A stretch of 64,000 nt of DNA. Origin: Mycobacterium sp. URHD0025 (GTDB taxonomy: Bacteria > Actinomycetota > Actinomycetes > Mycobacteriales > Mycobacteriaceae). Positions within the stretch are counted from its first letter, which is position 1. Every line of letters begins with the position of its first letter. Positions 51,256 to 59,182 of this stretch are shown here, piece by piece. The DNA lies in contig NZ_KE384491.1 in NCBI RefSeq assembly GCF_000426065.1, forward strand, positions 248,001-312,000. The letters run 5' to 3'. Under the pieces are notes generated by a model. It had not been told where the DNA came from. It searched no databases and saw only the letters and a program-made list of their open reading frames with translations. The translations under genes and the position numbers were made by a program.

Positions 51256-52280
51256 CAGTTGTCCGAGCACCTCCCCGTTTCCTGTCTGACCCAGGGGAAT
51301 ACCGCCGTCCGGCCCTGCAGGTCGGTGACGCGGACGGAAATCCCGCACAGGTAGTAGTTGAAGAAGCTGCCGTAGGCACCCAGGCGCTTGAGCTTGCGGT
51401 AGTTCCCGGGCGCCTTCTGTAGACCGACGTCGAGGTGGTCCTTGAGTGCTTCGATGTTGGGGGCCAACCGATTCAGTTCGTTGACCGTGCCGGCCAGCGG
51501 CGGACGTGCCTGGGTCAGCAGGTCGGCAAGTGTCGCGGTTCCGTTGTCGAGCGCCTCGATCGCCTCACCGACCGGATCGCGATGGGATGCCAGCTGTCCG
51601 ATGAACTGATGCAGACGGTCGACTGTCGCCGCGAAGTCGTCGCCGTTCTTCGTGAGCGTGCCGACCGCCGAGTTGAGATTGTCGATCAACTGTTGAACCA
51701 CGTGATCGTTGTTTCCCAACTCGTTGGAAAACGACGACGTGTGCGAGAACAGGGATTGCAGGGCACCGCTCTGGCCTTGCAGCACCTGCAGCAGTGACTG
51801 GGTCAGCGCGTTGACGTCACGCGGATTGAGCCCCTGGGTCACCGGTCGCAGCCCGCCGAGCAGCAGGTCGAGATCCAGAGCGGGTGCAGTGCGTTCGATG
51901 GGAATCCGGGATCCCGCCTTGAGAATTCTGCTCTCCCCTGGCCCGGTGGTGAGTTCGAGATAGCGGTCCCCCACGAGGTTGAGGTAGCGCACGACCGCTT
52001 TCGTCCCGGACGTCAGTACCGCGGTGCGGTCGGCGTCGAACCCGACCAATGCGGTCATGTCGGGTTGCAGAGAAACGCTGTTGACGGTGCCGACACGAAT
52101 GCCCGCCACCCGGACCGAATCTCCGACTTTGAGCCGTGAGGCATCGGCGAACACCGCCGAGTACCCGTTGGCCGGCCCCGGCCGGTACTGGCCGAAGATC
52201 GCGAAGAGCAGTGCGGTCACCATGACCATCACCACGGCGAATGTGCCGAATTTCAGCAGGGGCGCCCGGGTGGCCCTCAT
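51255..52280 (-). CDS. mceB: Mce family protein, MceB position
   Basis: A 341-residue MCE protein: helix LKFGTFAVVMVMVTALLFAI, MCE domain YSAVFADASRLKVGDSVRVA with GIRVGTVNSVSLQPDMTALV, then helical repeats including LTQSLLQVLQGQSGALQSLF. A C-terminal Cys pair (YYLCGISVRV, GRCSDN) is typical of MceB. ATG 52280 overlaps the mceA stop (ATGA). Confidence 0.92.
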   Translation of the reverse strand: MRATRAPLLKFGTFAVVMVMVTALLFAIFGQYRPGPANGYSAVFADASRLKVGDSVRVAGIRVGTVNSVSLQPDMTALVGFDADRTAVLTSGTKAVVRYLNLVGDRYLELTTGPGESRILKAGSRIPIERTAPALDLDLLLGGLRPVTQGLNPRDVNALTQSLLQVLQGQSGALQSLFSHTSSFSNELGNNDHVVQQLIDNLNSAVGTLTKNGDDFAATVDRLHQFIGQLASHRDPVGEAIEALDNGTATLADLLTQARPPLAGTVNELNRLAPNIEALKDHLDVGLQKAPGNYRKLKRLGAYGSFFNYYLCGISVRVTDLQGRTAVFPWVRQETGRCSDN

Positions 52281-53536
52281 CCCGGTTGACCGATCTGGGC
52301 ACTGTTGCGCGGCGGTCCGGCGAGCGGTCCGAACAACCATTGTTTGAGAGCATCGGTGTTGAGCAGGATTCCCTGGTTGCCATAGCGGGACGGGTTGATG
52401 CCGACGTCGGCCACCACATACGGCGGTCTGGCCTCGAAGGGGACGTTCGGCAAGCCCCCGACACATTGGGGGCCGCCTGTCGCGGCGACCTTGGGCAGAT
52501 CCGTTGGGTAGCGGTAACGTTCACGCCCCATCGTGAAGCCGGCGTTCACCAGTGCCCCGGGGACCTGCGGTTGCTTGAGGTACGCGCCCTGCACCAATCC
52601 GCCCATCAGGCAATACAGGGCCTGGTTGTATTCGTTGGTCAGGTCGGTGGTGGGTGCCAACAGATGGACCACGTCGGTCAGCGGTGCACGGTTGGCCGAC
52701 AACACGTCATTTCCGTTGTCTGCCAGCCCGATCACGCTGAGCAACAGCGCATCCAGGTTGTGTTGCTCGTCGATGATGCCCTGACTGATCTTGCTGGAAT
52801 GTCCTGCCACCGCCAACAGATCGGGCGCGGAGTCGGCGTAGGCGCCGGCGACCGTCGGCATGGCGGCAAGGACATGACTCAGCGCGGGCAGACTCGGCTC
52901 GAGCGCCGCCAGATAGGCGTCCAGATCGACCAACATCTGACCGATTTCGCGGCCTCGTCCATTCACCGCTGCCGCGATGGCACCGAGGGTCTCGTTCAGC
53001 TTCGCCGGTTCGATGGCGGACAACACCTGGGTCAATTGTTCGAAGACGGTGTTGATCTCGACGGTGACCTGACGGGTGTCGATGACCTGCCCGGGATGCA
53101 GCGCCTGCGCCGACGGTTCTGCCGGATCGAGAAGTTGAACGTATTTGGCGCCGAACACGGTGGTCGAGGCGATGTTGACGCTCACGTTGTCCGGAATGGA
53201 GGGCAGCTGCGCCGGGTCCATCGCCAGGTGCAAGATCGCCCGGCCGTCGGACAGCGTTTCCAACGACGACACGGTACCGACCTGCACACCCCGTAGCTCG
53301 ACTTTCGCGTCGGGATTCATCACCAGACCGGCCCGCGAAGCGAACACCGTCACCGGCACGGTCGGAGTCAATCCACCCTGGAAGAGCACGGCCACCAGCG
53401 CCACGATCAGCCCGATTGCCACCACTGTGAACAGCCCGGCAAGCGGCCTCAGTGCCGGCACCGGCATGATCCCGTGCCGAATACCGTTGTGTCGCCCCAC
53501 GATCCTCCCCAAGCCGAGCGTTGCAGCGTCTGACAC
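52277..53536 (-). CDS. mceA: Mce family protein, MceA position
   Basis: A 419-residue MCE protein and first gene of the operon. The helix LAGLFTVVAIGLIVALVAVL is followed by the MCE domain VTVFASRAGLVMNPDAKVEL with RGVQVGTVSSLETLSDGRAI. GTG 53536 is the first start; ATG 53467 (MPVPALRP) is a shorter alternative that leaves a more usual short cytoplasmic tail. In other mycobacterial mce operons yrbEA-yrbEB precede this gene; here the 236 bases upstream contain no permease. Confidence 0.9.
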   Translation of the reverse strand: MSDAATLGLGRIVGRHNGIRHGIMPVPALRPLAGLFTVVAIGLIVALVAVLFQGGLTPTVPVTVFASRAGLVMNPDAKVELRGVQVGTVSSLETLSDGRAILHLAMDPAQLPSIPDNVSVNIASTTVFGAKYVQLLDPAEPSAQALHPGQVIDTRQVTVEINTVFEQLTQVLSAIEPAKLNETLGAIAAAVNGRGREIGQMLVDLDAYLAALEPSLPALSHVLAAMPTVAGAYADSAPDLLAVAGHSSKISQGIIDEQHNLDALLLSVIGLADNGNDVLSANRAPLTDVVHLLAPTTDLTNEYNQALYCLMGGLVQGAYLKQPQVPGALVNAGFTMGRERYRYPTDLPKVAATGGPQCVGGLPNVPFEARPPYVVADVGINPSRYGNQGILLNTDALKQWLFGPLAGPPRNSAQIGQPG

Positions 53537-53590
53537 CGGCCAGGGCCCGTCACCGGAAACGACCGGTACGTCAACTGGCGACGATCATCG

Positions 53591-53606
53591 ATACATCTAG
53601 ATGTAT
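53591..53606. promoter_or_regulatory. Perfect 16-bp palindrome ATACATCTAGATGTAT upstream of mceA
   Basis: The element lies 54 bases upstream of the mceA GTG. It is a perfect AT-rich palindrome in otherwise GC-rich DNA and is centred on CTAG. A similar element, ATATCTATGTAGATAT (arms ATATCTA/TAGATAT, 53734-53749), lies just past the end of the substrate-binding-type gene. They are plausible operators of the FadR/GntR regulator nearby, but the proof is only by symmetry. Confidence 0.55.
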
Positions 53607-53733
53607 ACCGCACGATGCTGAGAATGACGAGTGGTTTTCCGCCTCAAAGATTCGGTGATCGACGTCAATATCGAGGGCGCCAGCGGCATATCGCGGCCAA
53701 CAGGTCCAGGACCACCGGCTGGCATCGACGTCT

Positions 53734-53749
53734 ATATCTATGTAGATAT
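53734..53749. promoter_or_regulatory. Palindrome ATATCTA-TG-TAGATAT in the mce upstream region
   Basis: Perfect seven-base arms with a two-base centre, 24 bases after the substrate-binding-type gene's stop codon (minus strand) and 198 bases upstream of mceA. The core ATCTA...TAGAT resembles the element near the FadR/GntR promoter (55903-55914). A role in controlling mceA transcription is inferred. Confidence 0.45.
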
Positions 53750-53772
53750 TTACTTCATCGTCAGTGCGCGGC

Positions 53773-54876
53773 TCAGCTGACGACGCGACCTTCGATCGTC
53801 GCGTGCAGCACCGTGGCGCTGGCGTCGGGTAGCACGCGCCGGGCGACGAGAAACTCACTGCCCACCCAGCCGTGGCGGATGAATTTTCCGAACCTCATAC
53901 GTGTTCCGGGTGCGCCTGTCGCCGCAGGCAGCATCTTGATGCGCTCCAGCGCCTCCTTGACGGCCGGACCCGTCAACGGCCGGGCCGTGGCAAGTGCGGT
54001 CATCATCAGCCGACCCACGTCGTAGGTGTAGAGCGGGAAGAAGTACTCCGGACGGCGGCCGTAGGCCTGCTCGAATCGGTCGAGAAACGCCTGCCCGGTC
54101 GGGTTACGTTCGTCGTACTGATCGAGCCCGATCCACCCTGCGAGCTGCTCACGCCACCACTGCCCGGTCGCGGCGAACTCAAATGCTGTCGTGGTGTAGC
54201 GCGGCGGCATCCAGCCCACGTCGGACAAGGCCGCGTTCATGCCGATGATCCCGAGTCCGAAGCCGACGTGCATGATGGCGTCGGGCTTGTCGGCGGCCAG
54301 CACGGCTACCGCCGTCCGCTTCTCGCGCTCGAGCTGAGGAATCGCCACCTCGGCCGTGATCGTCAAGCCGGCGTCACGGCAGGCTTCGCGCGTGGTTCGC
54401 AAATACTCGCGGCCGATGAGGCTGTCCTCGAAGGCCAGGCCCACGCGTCGGCAACCGTCGAGCGCCGCGACGGTGGCCATGATGATCGGCTCCTCTTCCA
54501 TGGAACCTGCCGGGAGACCGAAAACCCATTCGCCGAGCATGCTTTCGGAAGCAGCCATCGTGATGATCGGGATTTCGGCCAGATCCTCTACGTAGCGACG
54601 CAGAGCGACACCGTTCTCCGAAACCCACGGCCCGAAGATCACCAGCACATCCTGCTCGATCAACTCGTCGAAGGCGGCGCGCACCGCCCGGAACGATCCT
54701 TGTGGAAGGCCCTGTACCGCGCGGACGACGAATTCGACCGGCCGCTCCAGGATTCCACGTTCCGGATACTCGCCGGCGACCAGTTGCAGTGCCGGAAGGA
54801 TGTTCTCGTCGTAGCCGCCATCCTCATCCAGGTAGTCGATGAGCAATCCGATGCGGGCCGGGGTGACGTCAGCCAT
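53773..54876 (-). CDS. Substrate-binding-type (periplasmic binding protein I fold) protein without signal peptide
   Basis: A 367-residue protein of the branched-chain amino acid/urea/amide-binding class: ARIGLLIDYLDEDGGYDENI at the N-terminus, VLVIFGPWVSENGVALRRYV, RRVGLAFEDSLIGREYLRTT and PEYFFPLYTYDVGRLMMTAL. It starts MADVTPARIG after a ribosome site GGAGGCGCAC, with no signal peptide or lipobox, so it is predicted to be cytoplasmic. No ABC permease or ATPase is adjacent. It may be a ligand sensor like AmiC or bind a CoA-linked or amide ligand. Confidence 0.75.
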   Translation of the reverse strand: MADVTPARIGLLIDYLDEDGGYDENILPALQLVAGEYPERGILERPVEFVVRAVQGLPQGSFRAVRAAFDELIEQDVLVIFGPWVSENGVALRRYVEDLAEIPIITMAASESMLGEWVFGLPAGSMEEEPIIMATVAALDGCRRVGLAFEDSLIGREYLRTTREACRDAGLTITAEVAIPQLEREKRTAVAVLAADKPDAIMHVGFGLGIIGMNAALSDVGWMPPRYTTTAFEFAATGQWWREQLAGWIGLDQYDERNPTGQAFLDRFEQAYGRRPEYFFPLYTYDVGRLMMTALATARPLTGPAVKEALERIKMLPAATGAPGTRMRFGKFIRHGWVGSEFLVARRVLPDASATVLHATIEGRVVS

Positions 54877-55017
54877 GTGCGCCTCCAGCATGTCGAGCGC
54901 CGACAGCACTATCCGGCGAAACATCTGACAATTCGAACGGCTCCAAAACTAACCCAGCACCGGGCCGGAGTCCAGAGAAAGCCCCGTCAGGTCATGAGTG
55001 GGACATGATGGCCATCG

Positions 55018-55794
55018 TCACCGATGGCGGTTCACCTCGATGGTCGAACTGCCACGTTCCCCGAGCAAGCCCCGGCGCAGCCGGGCCATATGTGCGGCAC
55101 AGTGGGCCTGCGCGGCGTCTCCGTCCCCCGCGGCGATCAGGTCGACGAGTTGTTCGAATTCGCGGATGGTGCGACGCCGCGAAGCGACCGGCTCACCCTG
55201 GCTTCGCGTCAAGATGTCAGCCACCGCGGCGCGGGTGATGACCTCATTGATCATCTCGCAGATGACGATCAGGGTCTGATTTCCCGCCAACTGCACCATC
55301 TCGCTGTGGAATCCGACCATTGCGGTGGTGCAGCCGACCGGATCCTGAACGGTGCGCTTCATCTCGATCACGAACTCGCGCAAACGCGCAGCGCCACGTT
55401 CGCGTCCGCGGGACATGGCCACCATCCGCGCCATGGCGGGTTCGATCACGGCACTCGCTTCGAAGACGTCGACCAGCGAAATGCTGCGGGCCTGCATCAC
55501 GAGTGCCGCAGCCCGCGCGGTCATCCGTTGATCGGGCCGGTGGACGACCACGCCGCCCAAGGCGCCGCGCAACACCGAAATCAGGCCTTCGGCCTCGAGA
55601 ATGCGCAACGACTCGCGCAGCGACGGGCGGGACACCTTGAAGCGTTCCAGTAACTCGGCCTCGGTGCCGAGGAGGTCACCCTCGTCGAGCGCGCCGGAGA
55701 TGATCAAGTCACGCAGTTCGTCGGCTATCTGCTTGGGTTTTCCAGACGCGGAGCCGCCAGACGCCCCGCCCTTGTCTGTATTCGGCTTGGCCAC
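55018..55794 (-). CDS. GntR family regulator, FadR/FCD subfamily
   Basis: A 258-residue regulator. The GntR helix-turn-helix is QIADELRDLIISGALDEGDL and RFKVSRPSLRESLRILEAEG; the C-terminal FCD domain carries metal-binding-type residues (FHSEMVQLAGN, HCAAHMAR). FCD members bind small acids and control catabolic operons. GTG 55794 follows GGGAGACAA. It is divergent from an unknown gene at 56059 and lies between the mce locus and the catabolic operon. AT-rich palindromes nearby suggest targets. Confidence 0.85.
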   Translation of the reverse strand: MAKPNTDKGGASGGSASGKPKQIADELRDLIISGALDEGDLLGTEAELLERFKVSRPSLRESLRILEAEGLISVLRGALGGVVVHRPDQRMTARAAALVMQARSISLVDVFEASAVIEPAMARMVAMSRGRERGAARLREFVIEMKRTVQDPVGCTTAMVGFHSEMVQLAGNQTLIVICEMINEVITRAAVADILTRSQGEPVASRRRTIREFEQLVDLIAAGDGDAAQAHCAAHMARLRRGLLGERGSSTIEVNRHR

Positions 55795-55902
55795 TTGTCT
55801 CCCTACCGTCCAATCGATCTGGACCAAAGATGAAGCTGTCCGATGGCCCGAAAACCGCCAGTGGCCGAGAGTCCGTGGCGCAAGCACATCCTTTACAAGG
55901 AT

Positions 55903-55914
55903 ATCTCTAGAGAT
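55903..55914. promoter_or_regulatory. Perfect 12-bp palindrome ATCTCTAGAGAT near the FadR/GntR promoter
   Basis: A CTAG-centred palindrome in the 264-base region between the divergent FadR/GntR gene (start 55794) and the gene at 56059. The bases around it (GATATCTCTAGAGATTTAAA) are strongly AT-rich for this genome. It resembles the palindromes at 53591 and 53734 in length and in the ATCT...AGAT half-sites, consistent with autoregulation. Confidence 0.5.
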
Positions 55915-56058
55915 TTAAATGTAATCCTGGACGCCGAATCTGTTGTCGAACTGGTCCGCGCCGCCGAAGGTGTTCGAACAATCTTCACTGCCACAAAGGA
56001 TCTGCGTGAGAACAGCTGAATCAGGGATGCCATCTACTTCACACAGGGGGGCTTGACC

Positions 56059-57075
56059 ATGACCGAAGCAGCCGGCAGCCAACAGGAGGACAGCGTTCGG
56101 TTCACCGTGGCGACGCAATCGCCCACACTGGATCATTACCGTCGGGACTGGACACCGGGGTCCGGTGTCGGGCTGGCCGGTATGTGGATCGGCGCGGTGG
56201 TCAGCGATGCCGCGGGGCACACATACTGGGGGCTACGCGGGGCCGATGACTTCGTTCCCGGCATGACGCACGTGGTGTCGCCGATCACCGGCTTCAAGCG
56301 GCTGCCTGCATCATTCGACCCGGATCCGCCGCACCTGTTCGCCGAATACTCGACGATCGACTGGTTCGAACCCATGACCTACACCGATATCGACGAGAAG
56401 GTGACTCTGAGCTACCCGAGCGGTCGTATCGAACGCGATACCGGCGGGCTGCACTGGTATGACGCCGCAGGCCGCTGGGAGATGCACGGCACCAACGTCA
56501 CCGATGTGTTCACGGTTCACGTCTCGGTCCGCGACGGTGACGCCGAACAGGTCTACTACCGGCACGAGCTGATGGCCGCCGCCGGGACCATCCAGGGAGT
56601 ACCGGTCTCCGGCTACCTGCATCAGGACTATGCGTACGGGCCTGGCGGAGCGGTGTATCCGGAGCTGCCGATCGTCCGCGGCCTGCAGGGTATGTGGGTG
56701 TCATGGCTTCACGAAGACCAGGACGGACAATGGGGCGGTGGCTGCTTCTGGCAAGGACGCGACGGAGTCACATTCGGCCCGGGCTACCACGTCATCGACG
56801 GCGTCACGACGGCGCACGATGACGTCACGGCAACGCCGACTTTCGACGATGCCGGCAAGCTGATCCGTCTCGAAGCCGGAATCGGCTCGGAATCATACAC
56901 TTTCACGTTCGACAGGTCGGGAAGCTACATCCATTACTTCGGCCGCCTCACCGCCAGCTCGTCGGGCTGCGTGCCGGCCCGCAGCTGGTGCTGGGTGGAA
57001 TACGCTGACGGCCTGCTCACCCCGGAGATTCTCGACATGGCGATGGAGCCGTTCCGCTTGGCCCGTGGACTCTGA
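56059..57075 (+). CDS. Conserved protein of unknown function
   Basis: A 338-residue soluble protein, predicted beta-rich, with many Trp/Tyr/His: HTYWGLRGADDFVPGMTHVV, HLFAEYSTIDWFEPMTYTDI, EQVYYRHELMAAAGTIQGV and GYLHQDYAYGPGGAVYPELP. No signal peptide or membrane helix. The lipocalin- or CrtC-like beta-sandwich character is only an impression; I do not recognise a family. ATG 56059 follows a G-rich ribosome site. It diverges from the FadR/GntR gene and converges with the TesB thioesterase, so it is probably part of the same regulon. Confidence 0.75.
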   Translation: MTEAAGSQQEDSVRFTVATQSPTLDHYRRDWTPGSGVGLAGMWIGAVVSDAAGHTYWGLRGADDFVPGMTHVVSPITGFKRLPASFDPDPPHLFAEYSTIDWFEPMTYTDIDEKVTLSYPSGRIERDTGGLHWYDAAGRWEMHGTNVTDVFTVHVSVRDGDAEQVYYRHELMAAAGTIQGVPVSGYLHQDYAYGPGGAVYPELPIVRGLQGMWVSWLHEDQDGQWGGGCFWQGRDGVTFGPGYHVIDGVTTAHDDVTATPTFDDAGKLIRLEAGIGSESYTFTFDRSGSYIHYFGRLTASSSGCVPARSWCWVEYADGLLTPEILDMAMEPFRLARGL

Positions 57076-57134
57076 CCGTGGTCGAGTCCGGAGTTTCCGC
57101 CCCGGGAAGCGCGCCCGGGCCACCGTCGCGCCGG

Positions 57135-57947
57135 TCAGTCCGCCGGGCGCTCCGCGACCAGCCCCTCCTGCACCAGGGTGGCGGCGACCGCACCGTCGGC
57201 GCGCAGCAGGCTCGACGTGATCAGCCCGCGGCCCCGCGCGGCGGCCGGCGAGCGCGACTCCAACAGGTTCCACTCTCCGGCGCGCACCGGACGGTGAAAC
57301 CAGATCGACGAATCGGTGGTGCCACTGCGGTGACTGCGCGACCGCATGCTGTGCCCGTGTACAGCCAAAGCCGGGTCGATGCCGTACAGGTCGGTGATGT
57401 ACACGGCGATGAGCATGTGCACCAACGGATCCTCGGGCAAGTCGGTGGTGACCCGCCACCACATCCTGCGCACGAACCCCTCACCTGACCCGTCGTCGGC
57501 GATGCGGATGTCGAACTCGTCGAGCGGCAGAGAGGGGGCCGGGCCGGGCGGGCCGGTGCACGGCAGCACCTCTGGATCGTGCGGCATCGCGCCCAGCCCG
57601 TGTTCGGGTCCGGCGAGCGCCGTCGCGAACGACACCGTGGCCGTGGTGAGCATGCGGTTGTGCTCATACGATTCGACGCTGCGGGCCGAGGCGGTGCGCC
57701 CGTCGTACACGCGCCGCACGCGGTGCTCGACCGCCTCCCCTGCGTCCCCACCGCGCAGGAACTGCAGGTGCATGTTGGTGGGCGCACGGTCATCGCCCAC
57801 TGTCCGGCAGGCAGCCGCCAGGCTCTGTGCGGCCAGCAGGCCGCCGTAGGCCCGCTTGCCGGCCGGGCCGCTGGCCTGTCCGGTGAACACCTCGCCGTCG
57901 GCGGCGGTGTCGGCGCGCACGTTCAATAGCTTCAGCAGGGTGCTCAC
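57135..57947 (-). CDS. TesB-like acyl-CoA thioesterase
   Basis: A 270-residue double-hotdog thioesterase that hydrolyses acyl-CoA. Visible are KRAYGGLLAAQSLAAACRTV, GRTASARSVESYEHNRMLTT and the C-terminal hotdog block SMRSRSHRSGTTDSSIWFHR. The start overlaps the CaiB stop (ATGA), so it is the last gene of the five-gene operon. It could release CoA from the pathway product or detoxify a dead-end acyl-CoA. Confidence 0.82.
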   Translation of the reverse strand: MSTLLKLLNVRADTAADGEVFTGQASGPAGKRAYGGLLAAQSLAAACRTVGDDRAPTNMHLQFLRGGDAGEAVEHRVRRVYDGRTASARSVESYEHNRMLTTATVSFATALAGPEHGLGAMPHDPEVLPCTGPPGPAPSLPLDEFDIRIADDGSGEGFVRRMWWRVTTDLPEDPLVHMLIAVYITDLYGIDPALAVHGHSMRSRSHRSGTTDSSIWFHRPVRAGEWNLLESRSPAAARGRGLITSSLLRADGAVAATLVQEGLVAERPAD

Positions 57948-59170
57948 TGAGCGGCACCCGTTGCGACGGTGCCGGATTCGGTCAGTGCCACGATCTCGTC
58001 GGCACCGAGTCCGAGGTGTTCGGCGAGCACGGCGGTGGTGTCGTCACCGAGCGCGGGGGCAGCGACGGCGGGCGGATACAGGCCGCCGATCGACACCGGC
58101 AGGCCCGGCGCCAGGTAGGTGCCGATACGCGGTTGCTCCAGCGGGGTGAAAAGCGGGTTGGCGACCACCCGTTGGTCGACGGCGACCTCGGCGAAGCTGC
58201 GGTACCGCTCCCAGAGCACCGAGGTGCCCGAGAGCGCCGCACTGATCTCGTCGGCGGTGTGCTGGCTGAACCACAACGTGAAAAGTCCCGTCAGGGCGTC
58301 GCGGTGGATGTAGCGCTGACCTTCGTCGGTGAAGTCCGCCCCGAACGCCTCAGCCAGGGCGGCAACGGCTTTCGTGGTCCCGGTGACTTCGGTGAGGTCG
58401 CGGAAATGCCGACCGGTCAGCGCCACGAGCATGAAACCGACCCCGTCGCTGCTGGTGAAGTTCTGTCCGTAGGTGCCGTACAGGGTATTGCCGAGTCGCT
58501 CGCGCCCCGTACCGTTGATCATCACCTCGGTCAGGAATCCGAGATTGCCTGCCGTGGCGAGGGCGACGTTCTCCAAGGGAATGCTGATCCGCGCACCCTC
58601 ACCGGTCGAATCGCGGTGACGCAGCGCGGCACTGACTGCCAGCGCCACGTAAAGACCGCAGCTGACATCCCAGGCGGGAAGCACATGGTTGATCGGGGTG
58701 GCCAACTGCGCAGGCCCGGTGACCATGGGGAAGCCCAGCCCGGCGTTGACCGTGTAATCCACCCCGGTGCCACCGTCGGCGCGCCCCGACACCTCGACGT
58801 GGATCAGGTCGGGCCGCAGCGCCGCCAGCACGTCGTACGAATGCCATTGCCGCCCGGCTACATTCGTGATGAGCACGCCGGCTTCGGCGATCAACCGTTG
58901 TACCAGCTGCTGCCCCTCGGGTGAGCGCATATCGGCGGCCAGAGAGCGCTTGCCCTTGTTCAGCCCGGCCCAGTAGATGCTGTCGCCGCCGTCGGTGAGC
59001 GGCCAGCGGTGATAATCGGCAGCACCCCCGATGGGGTCCACGCGCACCACCTCGGCGCCCAACTGGGCCAAGGTCATGCCGGCCAGCGGCACCGCGACGA
59101 AGCTGGAGATCTCGATGATGCGCATTCCGGCCAGCGGACGGGTCTGATCCGGCACTGCAGGTTCTGCCAT
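57944..59170 (-). CDS. CaiB/BaiF family (class III) CoA-transferase
   Basis: A 408-residue class III CoA-transferase that moves CoA to a carboxylic acid via an aspartyl-CoA intermediate. Visible are RIIEISSFVAVPLAGMTLAQ, LGAEVVRVDPIGGAADYHRW, GLNKGKRSLAADMRSPEGQQ and a conserved catalytic Asp, probably in HVLPAWDVSCGLYVALA. Its neighbours, a GCDH-like dehydrogenase and an enamidase-like hydrolase, suggest a dicarboxylate acceptor. It is 12 bases after the E1 gene and overlaps the thioesterase gene. Confidence 0.88.
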   Translation of the reverse strand: MAEPAVPDQTRPLAGMRIIEISSFVAVPLAGMTLAQLGAEVVRVDPIGGAADYHRWPLTDGGDSIYWAGLNKGKRSLAADMRSPEGQQLVQRLIAEAGVLITNVAGRQWHSYDVLAALRPDLIHVEVSGRADGGTGVDYTVNAGLGFPMVTGPAQLATPINHVLPAWDVSCGLYVALAVSAALRHRDSTGEGARISIPLENVALATAGNLGFLTEVMINGTGRERLGNTLYGTYGQNFTSSDGVGFMLVALTGRHFRDLTEVTGTTKAVAALAEAFGADFTDEGQRYIHRDALTGLFTLWFSQHTADEISAALSGTSVLWERYRSFAEVAVDQRVVANPLFTPLEQPRIGTYLAPGLPVSIGGLYPPAVAAPALGDDTTAVLAEHLGLGADEIVALTESGTVATGAAQ

Positions 59171-59182
59171 CAGGTCAAGCTA

